Shown in pieces: positions 15,987 to 24,200 of a stretch of DNA of 64,000 nucleotides. Position 1 is the first letter of the stretch. The number at the start of each line of letters is the position of its first letter. This DNA is from Planctomycetota bacterium. Its GTDB lineage: Bacteria; Planctomycetota; Planctomycetia; Gemmatales; Gemmataceae. The notes beneath the pieces are model-generated. The model made no database searches. It saw nothing but the letters and a program-made list of their open reading frames with translations, and was not told where the DNA came from. Both the position numbers and the translations under genes were made by a program. Location of the stretch: positions 1 through 64,000 of the forward strand of contig JAKOSN010000097.1 in NCBI GenBank assembly GCA_029777335.1, read 5' to 3'.

Positions 15987-17678
15987 ATGGGAACCGTTTT
16001 TCGCAAGACCTTCACGAAGCCACTACCGGCCGGCGCGGAGATTTTCGTCCGCAAGGGTGAGCGTTTTGCTCGCTGGAAGGACCGCCAGGGCAAGACGCGA
16101 ACCGCGCCGGTGACGACCGGGCAAGACGGCAGTGAGCGCTTGTTGCTCGAATCACCCTACTTTGTCGCCAAGTTCCGCGACGGCGCAGGCATGTTGTGCG
16201 TTCAGGCGACCGGCTGTCGCGACGAAACCGCGGCACGGCAAGTGCTCGCCGACCTCGAACGGCGCGCCGAACTGGTGCGCTCGAACGTGATGACCGCCGC
16301 TGAAGCCGCTGTGAGCGACCACCACGCATCGCCGTTTGAGGAGCACCTTGCGTCCTACCTGAGCTATCTTGAGGCCAAGGGCGCTTGCCCTGAGCACCGC
16401 GCCGAACGAGGCCGACAGTTGCGACGCCTTGCGGCGGACTGCGCGTTCAGTGCCCTGGCCGATCTGCGCCGGGAGGCCCTGGAGCGCTGGCTTGGCGCAA
16501 AGGCGCGGGTTGGTATGGGAGCCCGGACTCGGAATAGCTACCTGTGCTCCGCGCTGGCCTTCTGTAACTGGTGTGTTGAAACAAATCGCCTGACCGCGAA
16601 CCCGTTCGAGGCCGTGCCGAAAGCCAATGAGAAGGCCGACCCAAGGCGCCAGCGTCGAGCGATGACAGAGCCCGAACTGGTCAGGTTGCTCGCCGTGGCC
16701 CGGGAGCGACCGTTACTTGAGGCCCTGACCGTCCGGAAGGGACCGCGCAAGGGCGAGCGCTACGCGAACGTTCGCCCGGAGGTGCAAGAGCGCCTGGAGC
16801 TGCTGGGCAAAGAGCGCGCCCTCATTTATAAGACGCTCGTTTTGACCGGACTGCGCAAGGGCGAACTGAGCTCGTTGACCGTGGCCCAGCTGGCTCTCGA
16901 CGAGGCCATTCCGTCCGTGAGCCTCGACGCTGCCGACGCGAAGAACCGGGAGGGTAGCACCATCCCTTTGCGCACCGACCTGGTGGCCGACTTGCGCCAG
17001 TGGCTTGCCGACAGGTTGCGCCGATTGCAAGAGGATGCCCTGGCATCTGGGGCGCCGATTCCGGCTCGTCTCCCACCCGATACCCCGCTGTTCAACGTCC
17101 CGGACAAGCTATGCAAGATCTTGAACCGCGACCTTCGGCTTGCTGGCGTCGCCAAGCGCGACGAGCGAGGCCGCGTTCTCGACGTGCATAGCCTCCGTCA
17201 TACCTTTGGTTCACTGTTAAGCAAGGGTGGGGTTGCGCCGCGGACTGCGCAAGCTGCGATGCGGCACAGCAGGATTGACCTCACGATGAACGCCTATACA
17301 GACCCCGCCTTGCTCGACGTACACGGCGCCATCGAGGCGCTTCCCGCGTTGCCTCTTCCGGTCACTGGACAGGCGGACAGAACAGAGGCCAGCGCGGCAA
17401 CGGGAACCGATGGCCCTTTGCGCCTGGAAGCGCGAACGCTTGCACCAACGCTTGCACCAGATATTGACCATTCGAGACAAACGCCGTCATTTTCTGGCAA
17501 GATGCACACTGGTGAACCGGCGTATCAAGTCAATCGGGATGACAACGTAACTTCCTTTCCTGTCAACGAAAAAGGCCGGCTGTCATTTGTTGACAACCGG
17601 CCTTCAGAAATGGGCGCTACAGGACTTGAACCTGTGACCCCCAGCGTGTCGAGCTGGTGCTCTAGCCAACTGAGCTAA
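15987..17678 (+). CDS. Tyrosine integrase of the element
   Basis: The 563-residue protein has an N-terminal basic arm-type region (about 1-100) and a core-binding SAM-like domain (about 110-215). The catalytic domain has the first Arg in TGLRKGELSS near 287-290, HSLRHTFG near 400-407, RHSRIDLTMNAY with the nucleophile Tyr near 435. After that an unusual tail of about 125 residues runs on. It crosses the arm repeat (LAPTLAP), the tRNA terminator and the attachment core, and its last 20 residues are antisense to the tRNA. The tail is not expected to be conserved and its sequence would change on excision. The enzyme should integrate and, with the HTH protein, excise the element. Confidence 0.92.
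   Translation: MGTVFRKTFTKPLPAGAEIFVRKGERFARWKDRQGKTRTAPVTTGQDGSERLLLESPYFVAKFRDGAGMLCVQATGCRDETAARQVLADLERRAELVRSNVMTAAEAAVSDHHASPFEEHLASYLSYLEAKGACPEHRAERGRQLRRLAADCAFSALADLRREALERWLGAKARVGMGARTRNSYLCSALAFCNWCVETNRLTANPFEAVPKANEKADPRRQRRAMTEPELVRLLAVARERPLLEALTVRKGPRKGERYANVRPEVQERLELLGKERALIYKTLVLTGLRKGELSSLTVAQLALDEAIPSVSLDAADAKNREGSTIPLRTDLVADLRQWLADRLRRLQEDALASGAPIPARLPPDTPLFNVPDKLCKILNRDLRLAGVAKRDERGRVLDVHSLRHTFGSLLSKGGVAPRTAQAAMRHSRIDLTMNAYTDPALLDVHGAIEALPALPLPVTGQADRTEASAATGTDGPLRLEARTLAPTLAPDIDHSRQTPSFSGKMHTGEPAYQVNRDDNVTSFPVNEKGRLSFVDNRPSEMGATGLEPVTPSVSSWCSSQLS
17433..17460. repeat. Right arm repeat: two tandem 12-mers
   Basis: Identical to 9026-9053. AACGCTTGCACC is repeated at 17435-17446 and 17447-17458. 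It lies inside the integrase C-terminal tail, 148 bases before the attachment core, in the same orientation as the left copy. Confidence 0.7.
17569..17604 (-). terminator. Intrinsic terminator of the tRNA-Val gene, supplied by element DNA
   Basis: On the minus strand AAGGCCGG and CCGGCCTT (17604-17597 and 17579-17572) form an 8-base stem with a 17-base loop, followed by TTTTTC. It begins seven bases beyond the tRNA 3' end and lies on the element side of the junction. Confidence 0.7.
17609..17654. repeat. Right attachment repeat, inside the intact tRNA
   Basis: These 46 bases match 8928-8973 exactly and comprise the 3' 44 bases of the tRNA gene plus two flanking bases. The crossover must lie within it. 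Confidence 0.92.
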
Positions 17679-17684
17679 GCGCCC
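17611..17684 (-). tRNA. tRNA-Val (anticodon GAC)
   Basis: The minus strand folds as a complete cloverleaf of 74 bases. It has acceptor GGGCGCT/AGCGCCC, D stem GCTC/GAGC, anticodon stem CCAGC/GCTGG with loop TCGACAC, variable loop GGGTC, T stem ACAGG/CCTGT with loop TTCAAGT, and discriminator A. CCA is not encoded. The anticodon by position is GAC, and the body matches bacterial valine tRNAs. Position 33 reads C where nearly all tRNAs have U, which is unusual. The 3' part is the integration target of the element. Confidence 0.88.
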
Positions 17685-17693
17685 GTCTGTGTC

Positions 17694-17722
17694 AACTTAG
17701 AGGCTGCCGCAGCTGCCGTCAA
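17694..17722 (-). promoter_or_regulatory. Candidate sigma-70-type promoter of the tRNA
   Basis: On the minus strand TTGACG (17722-17717) and TAAGTT (17699-17694) are 17 bases apart. The -35 matches five of six consensus bases, the -10 only three. It ends ten bases before the mature 5' end. Confidence 0.35.
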
Positions 17723-18156
17723 GAGTAGAAAGTTCGTGCGTCTCCTGCCGAGTCTGCCAATGGCAAAGGGCAACCCTTCCGGGGGAAGAAGGGTTGCCCT
17801 GTCACGGGGTTCAGTGGGCGGCGGAGCGAGCGGAGCATCGGGTAGTCCGAGGGGGCACGGATCAGCCCGAAGGCACCAATCGCGGTGAACGATGCAAGGG
17901 GAGGAGCATTGATCACACTTTTCTCTCCAGGCAACTGGTGTGCCAGTCGGCCGTTGGAGAACCTGTTATTTCCGATCCTGTGCCCCAACTCTTGCTCTCT
18001 GTGTGGGTTATTCCGAACTCTCCTGGGTTGGCTCCACGCTGGCCCCTGGCAAAAGCAACAGACGTTTGTTCCTTCACTTTGTAGTTTTGACTGGGTGTGT
18101 CTTGTAATTCTTGCTCGCGCGATTCCCCTCGACTCGCCTCGTCAGAGAGTAACCTC
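17723..18156. other. Intergenic region between tRNA-Val and the uronate isomerase-like gene
   Basis: No supported gene is visible; short open frames here are low in family resemblance. An 11-base perfect stem, GGGCAACCCTT (17768-17778) with AAGGGTTGCCC (17789-17799), is followed on the minus strand by TTTGCC and could end transcription reading leftward. The remainder presumably holds the promoter of the gene at 18157. Confidence 0.45.
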
Positions 18157-19452
18157 ATGGTGCACGATTCGCTGGCCCAGGAGCTCTTTCAGGAACTCTG
18201 TGCCATCCCTTTGATCGATCCCCATTCCCATATCGATCCCCGGCAGCCCACGGCGCGCAATCTCGACGACATCCTTGGCTACCACTACTACACCGAACTG
18301 GCGCATTCCGCCGGCATGTCGCAGGCTCCGCTGGCGCCGACCGTCGATCCACGCGAACGTGTTCGCACCATCCTCAGCTTCATGGATCGTTTCGATAATA
18401 CCGCCCAGTATTCCTGGTTCCTCGAAATTGCCCGCACCTTCCTCGGTTTTCAGGGGGAGCGCCTTGGCCCCAGCGATGCCGACTGGTTGTGGGAGCAGGC
18501 CGAACGCCTCATGACCCAGCCCGACTGGGAAACTCAGGTTTTACAGCGTTCAGGGATCGAAAAAGTCTTTCTCACCAACGACTTCGACGATCCCCTGGAA
18601 GGGTTCGATCCCACGCGCTACCTCCCCTGTTTGCGTACCGATGATCTCGTCTTCCACCTGGATCGTCCCGATGTGCGGCAGCGCCTGCTGCGCGCCACCG
18701 GGATCGATGCCAGTTCCGCCGCCGCGCTGCGCCAGGTTATCACCCGGCTTTTCGAGCGCTTTGTGGCGCGCGGCGCACGCGCCTGTGCCATCTCGCTGCC
18801 CCCCGATTTTACCCCCGTTCCCATTGCCGATGCCGACCTCGATCGCGCCCTGATCGATGTGGTGCGCAGCAATACTGCAACCTCGTCCAGCGCGTCGCCT
18901 GCCGTCAAGGCACGAGTCGCCTGTGGGATCTTCTGGATGCTGGCGGAGCATTGCCGGACGTTCCAGCTCCCATTCGATCTGATGATTGGCGTCCATCGCA
19001 AGGTGTATCGTGGCGGAGTCTTCCAGGGGCAGGATCTCTTCGATCAGCGCACCTCGTTAATCCAGTATGGCGAACTGTTCAACACCTTCCCCGAGGTGCT
19101 TTTTCCGCTCTCCGTCCTGACCAGCAGTCAGAACCAGGAACTGGCCAGCTTTGCCTGGATCTTTCCCAACGTGCTCACCAACGGACACTGGTGGTATTCC
19201 AATATCCCGGTGTACCTCGAACGCGACACGCGCGCGCGCCTGCAGGCGGTCCCCAAGACCAAGCAGATCGGCTACTACAGCGATATGTACAAGCTCGAAT
19301 TTGGCCTTCCCAAGTTCAACATGTATCGCCGTATTCTGGCGCGCATCCTCGCCGATGACTTTATCCGCCCCGGCATTTACACCCATGCCCAGGCGCTCGA
19401 TCTCGCGCGCCTCCTGCTGCGCGACAACGTTCGCACTCACTTCAAGGTCTAG
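18157..19452 (+). CDS. Uronate isomerase-like amidohydrolase-fold enzyme
   Basis: The 431-residue protein starts MVHDSLAQELF and soon shows the metal-binding motif PLIDPHSHIDPRQPTARN, typical of the UxaC/glucuronate isomerase branch of the amidohydrolase superfamily. Later segments LTNDFDDPLEGFD, NGHWWYSNIPVYL and GYYSDMYKLEFGLPKFNMYR also agree with that branch, as does the length. UxaC interconverts glucuronate and fructuronate (or galacturonate and tagaturonate). It is cytoplasmic. The gene stands alone between the tRNA and a strong terminator. A related enzyme of unknown substrate is possible, because planctomycetes carry several divergent members. Confidence 0.75.
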   Translation: MVHDSLAQELFQELCAIPLIDPHSHIDPRQPTARNLDDILGYHYYTELAHSAGMSQAPLAPTVDPRERVRTILSFMDRFDNTAQYSWFLEIARTFLGFQGERLGPSDADWLWEQAERLMTQPDWETQVLQRSGIEKVFLTNDFDDPLEGFDPTRYLPCLRTDDLVFHLDRPDVRQRLLRATGIDASSAAALRQVITRLFERFVARGARACAISLPPDFTPVPIADADLDRALIDVVRSNTATSSSASPAVKARVACGIFWMLAEHCRTFQLPFDLMIGVHRKVYRGGVFQGQDLFDQRTSLIQYGELFNTFPEVLFPLSVLTSSQNQELASFAWIFPNVLTNGHWWYSNIPVYLERDTRARLQAVPKTKQIGYYSDMYKLEFGLPKFNMYRRILARILADDFIRPGIYTHAQALDLARLLLRDNVRTHFKV

Positions 19453-19464
19453 CCTCCGCGCGCG

Positions 19465-19489
19465 AAAAACCTCCCTCGGGGAGGTTTTT
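19465..19489. terminator. Strong intrinsic terminator, usable in both directions
   Basis: AAAAACCTCCC (19465-19475) pairs perfectly with GGGAGGTTTTT (19479-19489) around a 3-base loop. It starts 13 bases after the stop of the uronate isomerase-like gene. Confidence 0.9.
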
Positions 19490-19584
19490 CTGTTGCTTAA
19501 TGATCATAAATACGATAATATTAATAATGAATTAGTCGGGTCCGTCAACCTCAACCGGGAGAACCCATCCCAAGGATTGCTGCG

Positions 19585-19785
19585 ATGTCTGTCCGCCGTT
19601 TTACCGACCTGTGGGACCACCCTGTGGAGACGAACCACCCCGCGCCCGCAGCGTTTGTGTTCTGTCCCCTCGTCCTGTCTCTGGGGGCATGGCAGCAGAA
19701 CATCTACGAGCAGGCTCTGGCGCAGGCCCGTGCTGTGGTGCAACCTTCGTGGTTGGAACGCGATGTGCTCGGCCACTGGAACTGA
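19585..19785 (+). CDS. Small conserved-looking protein, 66 residues, unknown function
   Basis: The frame MSVRRFTDLWDHPVETNHP, with AAGGATT eight bases upstream, reads as a real small protein. It has a hydrophobic centre (AFVFCPLVLSLGA) and a charged helical end (YEQALAQARAVVQPSWLERD). Its codon use matches the neighbours, and a hairpin follows. I have the impression of similar short planctomycete proteins but cannot name a family. A single weak membrane segment is possible. Confidence 0.6.
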   Translation: MSVRRFTDLWDHPVETNHPAPAAFVFCPLVLSLGAWQQNIYEQALAQARAVVQPSWLERDVLGHWN

Positions 19786-19808
19786 AACGCCGTCGTCTCT
19801 GGGTGTTC

Positions 19809-19838
19809 GAGGCCCGATCCCCTCCCTGGTCGGGCCTT
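19809..19838. terminator. Hairpin between convergent genes
   Basis: AGGCCCGA (19810-19817) pairs with TCGGGCCT (19830-19837). It lies between the small gene and the DUF1501 stop codon at 19849. There is no clear T run on either strand, so strength is uncertain. Confidence 0.4.
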
Positions 19839-19848
19839 CGATCTGCGC

Positions 19849-21255
19849 TTAGACCAGAATGTCCTTGACCACGTGCCCAGAGACATCGGTCAGCCGATAG
19901 TCGCGCCCGGCGTGGCGATAGGTCAGCTTCTCGTGATTGAGCCCCATCAGGTGCAGAATCGTCGCATGGAGATCGTGGACGTGGACTTTCTTTTCCACGG
20001 CATGCCAGCCGAACTCGTCGGTTGCGCCGTAGGCCAGTCCGCCCTTGATCCCCGCCCCCGCGAGCCACATGGTGAAGCCAAACGGGTGATGTTCGCGCCC
20101 ATCGGAACTCTCCGCCGTGGGGGTGCGGCCAAACTCTCCTCCCCAGAGGACCAGCGTGTCCTTGAGGAGCCCGCGAGCCTTCAGATCGGTGAGCAGGCCC
20201 GCGATCGGCCCATCCGTCGCGGCACAATTGGCCGGGAGTTCGGTCTTCAGTCCCCCATGTTGATCCCACAACTGACAGCTTGAGCGCCGGGCGGTCTGGG
20301 TGTGATAGACCTGCACACACCGGACCCCGCGTTCTACCAGGCGCCGCGCCATCAGACATTGCGTCCCGAAAATCTCCGTTGTCTTCTCATTCAATCCATA
20401 CAGCTTGCGCGTGGCCGGGCTTTCACGCTGGAGGTCGAACGCCTCGGGGGCCTCCTTCTGCATGCGAAAGGCCAGCTCGAATGAGGCAATCCGGGCATTG
20501 AGCTGGCTGTCATCGGGGCGCTGAGCGCGATGCAGGGCGTTGAGTTGTTGCAAGGTGGCCAGTTGCTCCTCCTGGCGTGCCAGCGATTCCTGGGCATTCT
20601 TCAGATTGGCAATCGGATTTTTGAGATCCGCCACCAGCGTTCCCTGATAGGCCGCCGGCAAGAACGACGAACTCCACAGCGGCGCCCCCTGCGCGGGCTG
20701 CGACGGGCTGATCACCACAAACCCCGGCAAATTCTGGTTTTCGCTCCCCAGCCCATAAAGCAGCCAGGAGCCCAGGCTCGGCCGAGAAAACGCCTGTTCG
20801 CCCGTGTTCATCTGCAAACAGGCGCCGTTGTGGTTGATGTTGTCCGCCACCATCGAGCGGATCACGCACAGATCGTCGATGCAGCGGGCCACCTGCGGAA
20901 AGAGATCGCTCACCTCGATGCCGCTCTGGCCGTGCTTCTGAAAGCGAAACGGCGATTGCAGCAGATTCCCTGTCCTGGTGCGCACCAGTTTGGGCATGGC
21001 AAAGGGCAACGGTTGCCCATTCCTCGCCGCGAGTTTCGGCTTGGGATCAAAGGTGTCCACGTGCGAGGGGCCGCCTGACATGAACAGGAAGATCAGGCGC
21101 TTCACCCTGGGAGCAAAGTGCGGTTGCTTCAGTGCCAGCGGATTGGTCGCGTCGGCACGGCTTTCCTGGGCGAAGAGGTCCGCCAGCGCCAGCATCCCAA
21201 AACCGTTGGCAAAGTGCTGGAGCAGGCGACGGCGATTCCACAACGGGGTCAGCAT
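19849..21255 (-). CDS. DUF1501 secreted protein (sulfatase/alkaline-phosphatase-like fold)
   Basis: The 468-residue protein starts at MLTPLWNRRRLLQHFANGF, where NRRRLLQHF resembles a twin-arginine export signal. It continues with FLFMSGGPSHVDTFDPKP and, late, LVLWGGEFGRTPTAE and HDLHATILHLMGL, the marks of DUF1501. The family is very common in planctomycetes and is usually encoded next to a DUF1549/DUF1553 cytochrome-type protein, as here (32 bases upstream). The pair is thought to act in the periplasm, perhaps on sulfated polysaccharides, but no activity is proven. An upstream extension to 21345 overlaps the previous gene and is rejected. Confidence 0.93.
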   Translation of the reverse strand: MLTPLWNRRRLLQHFANGFGMLALADLFAQESRADATNPLALKQPHFAPRVKRLIFLFMSGGPSHVDTFDPKPKLAARNGQPLPFAMPKLVRTRTGNLLQSPFRFQKHGQSGIEVSDLFPQVARCIDDLCVIRSMVADNINHNGACLQMNTGEQAFSRPSLGSWLLYGLGSENQNLPGFVVISPSQPAQGAPLWSSSFLPAAYQGTLVADLKNPIANLKNAQESLARQEEQLATLQQLNALHRAQRPDDSQLNARIASFELAFRMQKEAPEAFDLQRESPATRKLYGLNEKTTEIFGTQCLMARRLVERGVRCVQVYHTQTARRSSCQLWDQHGGLKTELPANCAATDGPIAGLLTDLKARGLLKDTLVLWGGEFGRTPTAESSDGREHHPFGFTMWLAGAGIKGGLAYGATDEFGWHAVEKKVHVHDLHATILHLMGLNHEKLTYRHAGRDYRLTDVSGHVVKDILV

Positions 21256-21287
21256 GATGGCAGGGTTCTCCTGACTTCGCCCAGGGA

Positions 21288-24200
21288 TCAATCGATGTAG
21301 AGAAATTCGTTGGTGCACAGCAGCAGATGGCAGTATTCGCGCCACGCCTGCGCCCGGTCGCTCCCCTTCCCCAGAAACACCGTGCCCAGACGCACCTCCT
21401 CGGGACGAGGGGGCCGGGCGAAGAGGAGAGCGTACAGTTTCTCGATCCGGCTGGAATCCTCCCCCTTTTCCGCGAGGATTCGGCTGGCCAGCTGGTTGGC
21501 CTGCTCCAGTACAAAGGGATGATTGAGCAAAAAGAGCGCCTGCGGGGCCACGGTGCTGATGGTGCGCTTTTCCACCGGCGCTGTGGAATCCGCCGTGTCA
21601 AAGAGCGGAGCAAATCCCGAGCGATCCGAACGAATGGTCATCAGATAGAGGGTGCGGCGCGGGCTGTTGAACTCGCGCGTGGCCAATCCACCCCTTTGCA
21701 GATCGAGTTTGCCCGCCACTGCCAGCAGGCTGTCACGAATTGCCTCGGCCTCCAGGCGGCGCCGATTGACACGCCCCCACCACAGGTTGTCGGGATCGAC
21801 TCGCAGCAACTCCGCCGAGGGCACACTGCTTTGTTGATAGACCGCCGACAACATCAGCACGCGATGCATGTGCTTGATCGACCACCCCGCGCGCACAAAC
21901 TCACGCGCCAGCCAGTCGAGCAACTCGGGATGGGTGGGCGGTTGGCCGAGCTTGCCGAAGTTCGAGGGCGTGCGCACCAGGCCCTCGCCAAAATGGAATT
22001 GCCACAGGCGATTGACCATCACACGCGCGGTGAGTGGATGATCGGGGCGCGTGATCCACTCGGCAAGCTGCACGCGGCCACTTCCTGTGCGCATCGGCGG
22101 TTGCTTCGCTCCGGCCAGAATCTCCGGGAAGCGGCGCGGGACCATCTCACCCAGTCGGTCATACCGGCCGCGCAGGTGAATGCGAACATCATGCACCCCC
22201 GCATGAGGGCTCCCCGGGACCCCGCCTTCCTGCGCCCCGTGGCAATAGGGAGGGGCTTCACTCAGCGTCTTCTGGAGCTGGGCTTGTTCGCTTGCCAGTT
22301 TCGCCAGGCGCGTTCGCACCTCGACGGGGAGATACTTCTCGTCGGCGGGGTTACGGATCGAGAAGGGATTCGCCGTCTCGTCGAGCGGGTAGGTCTGCTG
22401 CACCTGCCGGGCAGCCTTCTCGATCAGGGAGCGCTCGCTCACCCCAGTGCTTGCGCGGCGCCAGGCGTGCAGAGCCGTGGCCGTCGCTCCCCGCGGGCGC
22501 GCTTCCCGGGTGTGTCCGACCAGATCGTAAAAGTGCCAGACGGCGCGATTCCCCAGCCGATCCGGGTGCGGATTGCCCTTCCCCTCCTGGAGTGGATCGT
22601 TCACCAGGTCGTCCGCCAGCGTCCAGCTTTTCGAGCCGTCGGCGAGGGTAATCGTCCATTCCACGATCGTCGTGTCACAAATGTGGCTGGCCCGGGGCAG
22701 GACGACCAGCTCCAGCATTTCGCCTTCCTTCACCGCCACGGCCTGCAGTGCTTTTCCGCCGCGTCCTGCATCGAAGCGCTGGGCTGCGCCATTGTTAAAC
22801 TCACCCGCGGCGAGTTCTTGGCGACCCACTCCCTGGCGATGATCGAGGGCCCAGGCGATGCCATCTCCTCCCGCCGGATCGCCATCCACCACGCGCCCTG
22901 TCACGCGCACCGTTCCGCTGATCGGGCTGCGCCAGCCGATCGCCACTCCCGTTGTTGGCCCGGGGTGAATCGACACCGAGCGGGGCGGCAGGGTAAACGT
23001 CAGAATTCTGGCCGCTTCCCCGGTGGTGTTGATCAGTGCCGATGGGGTGTCTTCCTTGTTTTTCCAACCATGCACGCCGTTGTGGCCCAGGACATGGCGC
23101 AGCGGCTGGAGCATCAGCACATAGTCCTCGCTCTGCGTGGCTTGCAGCCAGTTCTGAAAGGCGTACGCAAGCAGACCGCGCTGGGTGGCAAACTCCGCCG
23201 GGGTGAGTCGTTGTTGTTCGGCCGACCGATGCTGAAAATCCCACACTGCCAGGAGATACTCCGCCGTGCGGCTGGCCTGACTGCGGGCAAAGTCGCGCGC
23301 CGCTCGCGCGGTTTGATCCTTGAGTTCCTTCTGGAGCGCGGCCAGACGCTCCTGTTGCCTGGTGCGCTGAGCAAGGTCGGCGGGCGCGAGCAGTGGGATG
23401 CGTAGCATTGGCGGACCATTGGTCTTCGGGCCGACGTTGGGGAGAATGTGTGTGCTGAAGAAGATTCCCCCCAGGCCATAGTAGTCCGCCATCGAGATCG
23501 GATCGAACTTGTGATCATGACAACGGGCACAGGCGAGCGTCAGCCCCAGGATCGTTCGCCCCACCACGTCGATCTGATCATCGACAATATCGGTGAGGAG
23601 TTTCTCCTTGTCGGCATCGCCGCCGCCCCAGTTACCAATGGCGAGCATGGCGGTCGCCACCACACTTTCGCGGTCGTAGCCGTTCTTCCCCGCCAGCAGA
23701 TCGCCAGCGAGTTGTGCGCTGAGGAAACGATCATAAGAGAGATCGCGATTGAAGGCATTGACCACCCAGTCGCGATAGCGCCAGGCGGCTCCAATATCCA
23801 TTTCGTTGTTGCCCGTGATGCGCGCATCGAAGGAATCGGTGTACCGCACCAGGTCGAGCCAGTAGCGTCCCCACCGTTCGCCGTACTGGGGCGAGGCGAG
23901 CAGCCGATCCACCACCCTGGCGAAGGCATTGGGCGAATCGTCCTTCAAAAAGGCGTCGATCTCTGCCGGGGTGGGGGGCAGGCCAGTGAGGTCGAAGGTT
24001 GCCCGCCGCAACAGGGTGCGTTTGTCCGCCGGCGCCACGGGATGCAGCCCCTTCTTTTCCAGCGCGGCCAGGATGAAACGATCCACGTCGCCACGCGCCC
24101 ACGTACCATTCTGGACCGCGGGCGGTTTCGGAGTGCCGATCGGCTGAAACGACCAGAACCGCCGATCGGCGTCGCTGATCTGGAACGTCGAGCCGGAGGT

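Larger units (their letters stand above)
8928..17654. mobile_element. Integrative element in tRNA-Val(GAC), with primase-helicase replication genes
   Basis: A perfect 46-base direct repeat (8928-8973 and 17609-17654) bounds 8.7 kb. The right copy lies inside an intact tRNA gene and the left copy is only its 3' part, as expected when an element inserts into a tRNA 3' end and rebuilds the gene. An intact tyrosine integrase lies at the tRNA-proximal end. The interior carries, all in one direction, a DNA-binding protein, an excisionase-like protein, a DUF669 protein, a primase, a DnaB-like ATPase, a winged-helix protein and a J-domain fusion. I see no capsid, portal, terminase, relaxase or type IV secretion gene. 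That fits an integrative plasmid or phage satellite rather than a prophage or conjugative element. Boundaries are firm; the class is inference. Confidence 0.88.

Noticed and set aside
17719-17988. Minus-strand 89-codon frame beside the tRNA
   Set aside because: It spans a strong hairpin and has no ribosome site or family resemblance.
21327-23405. Plus-strand open frame of about 690 codons
   Set aside because: Antisense to the DUF1549/DUF1553 gene, with low-complexity His/Arg/Gln-rich translation.
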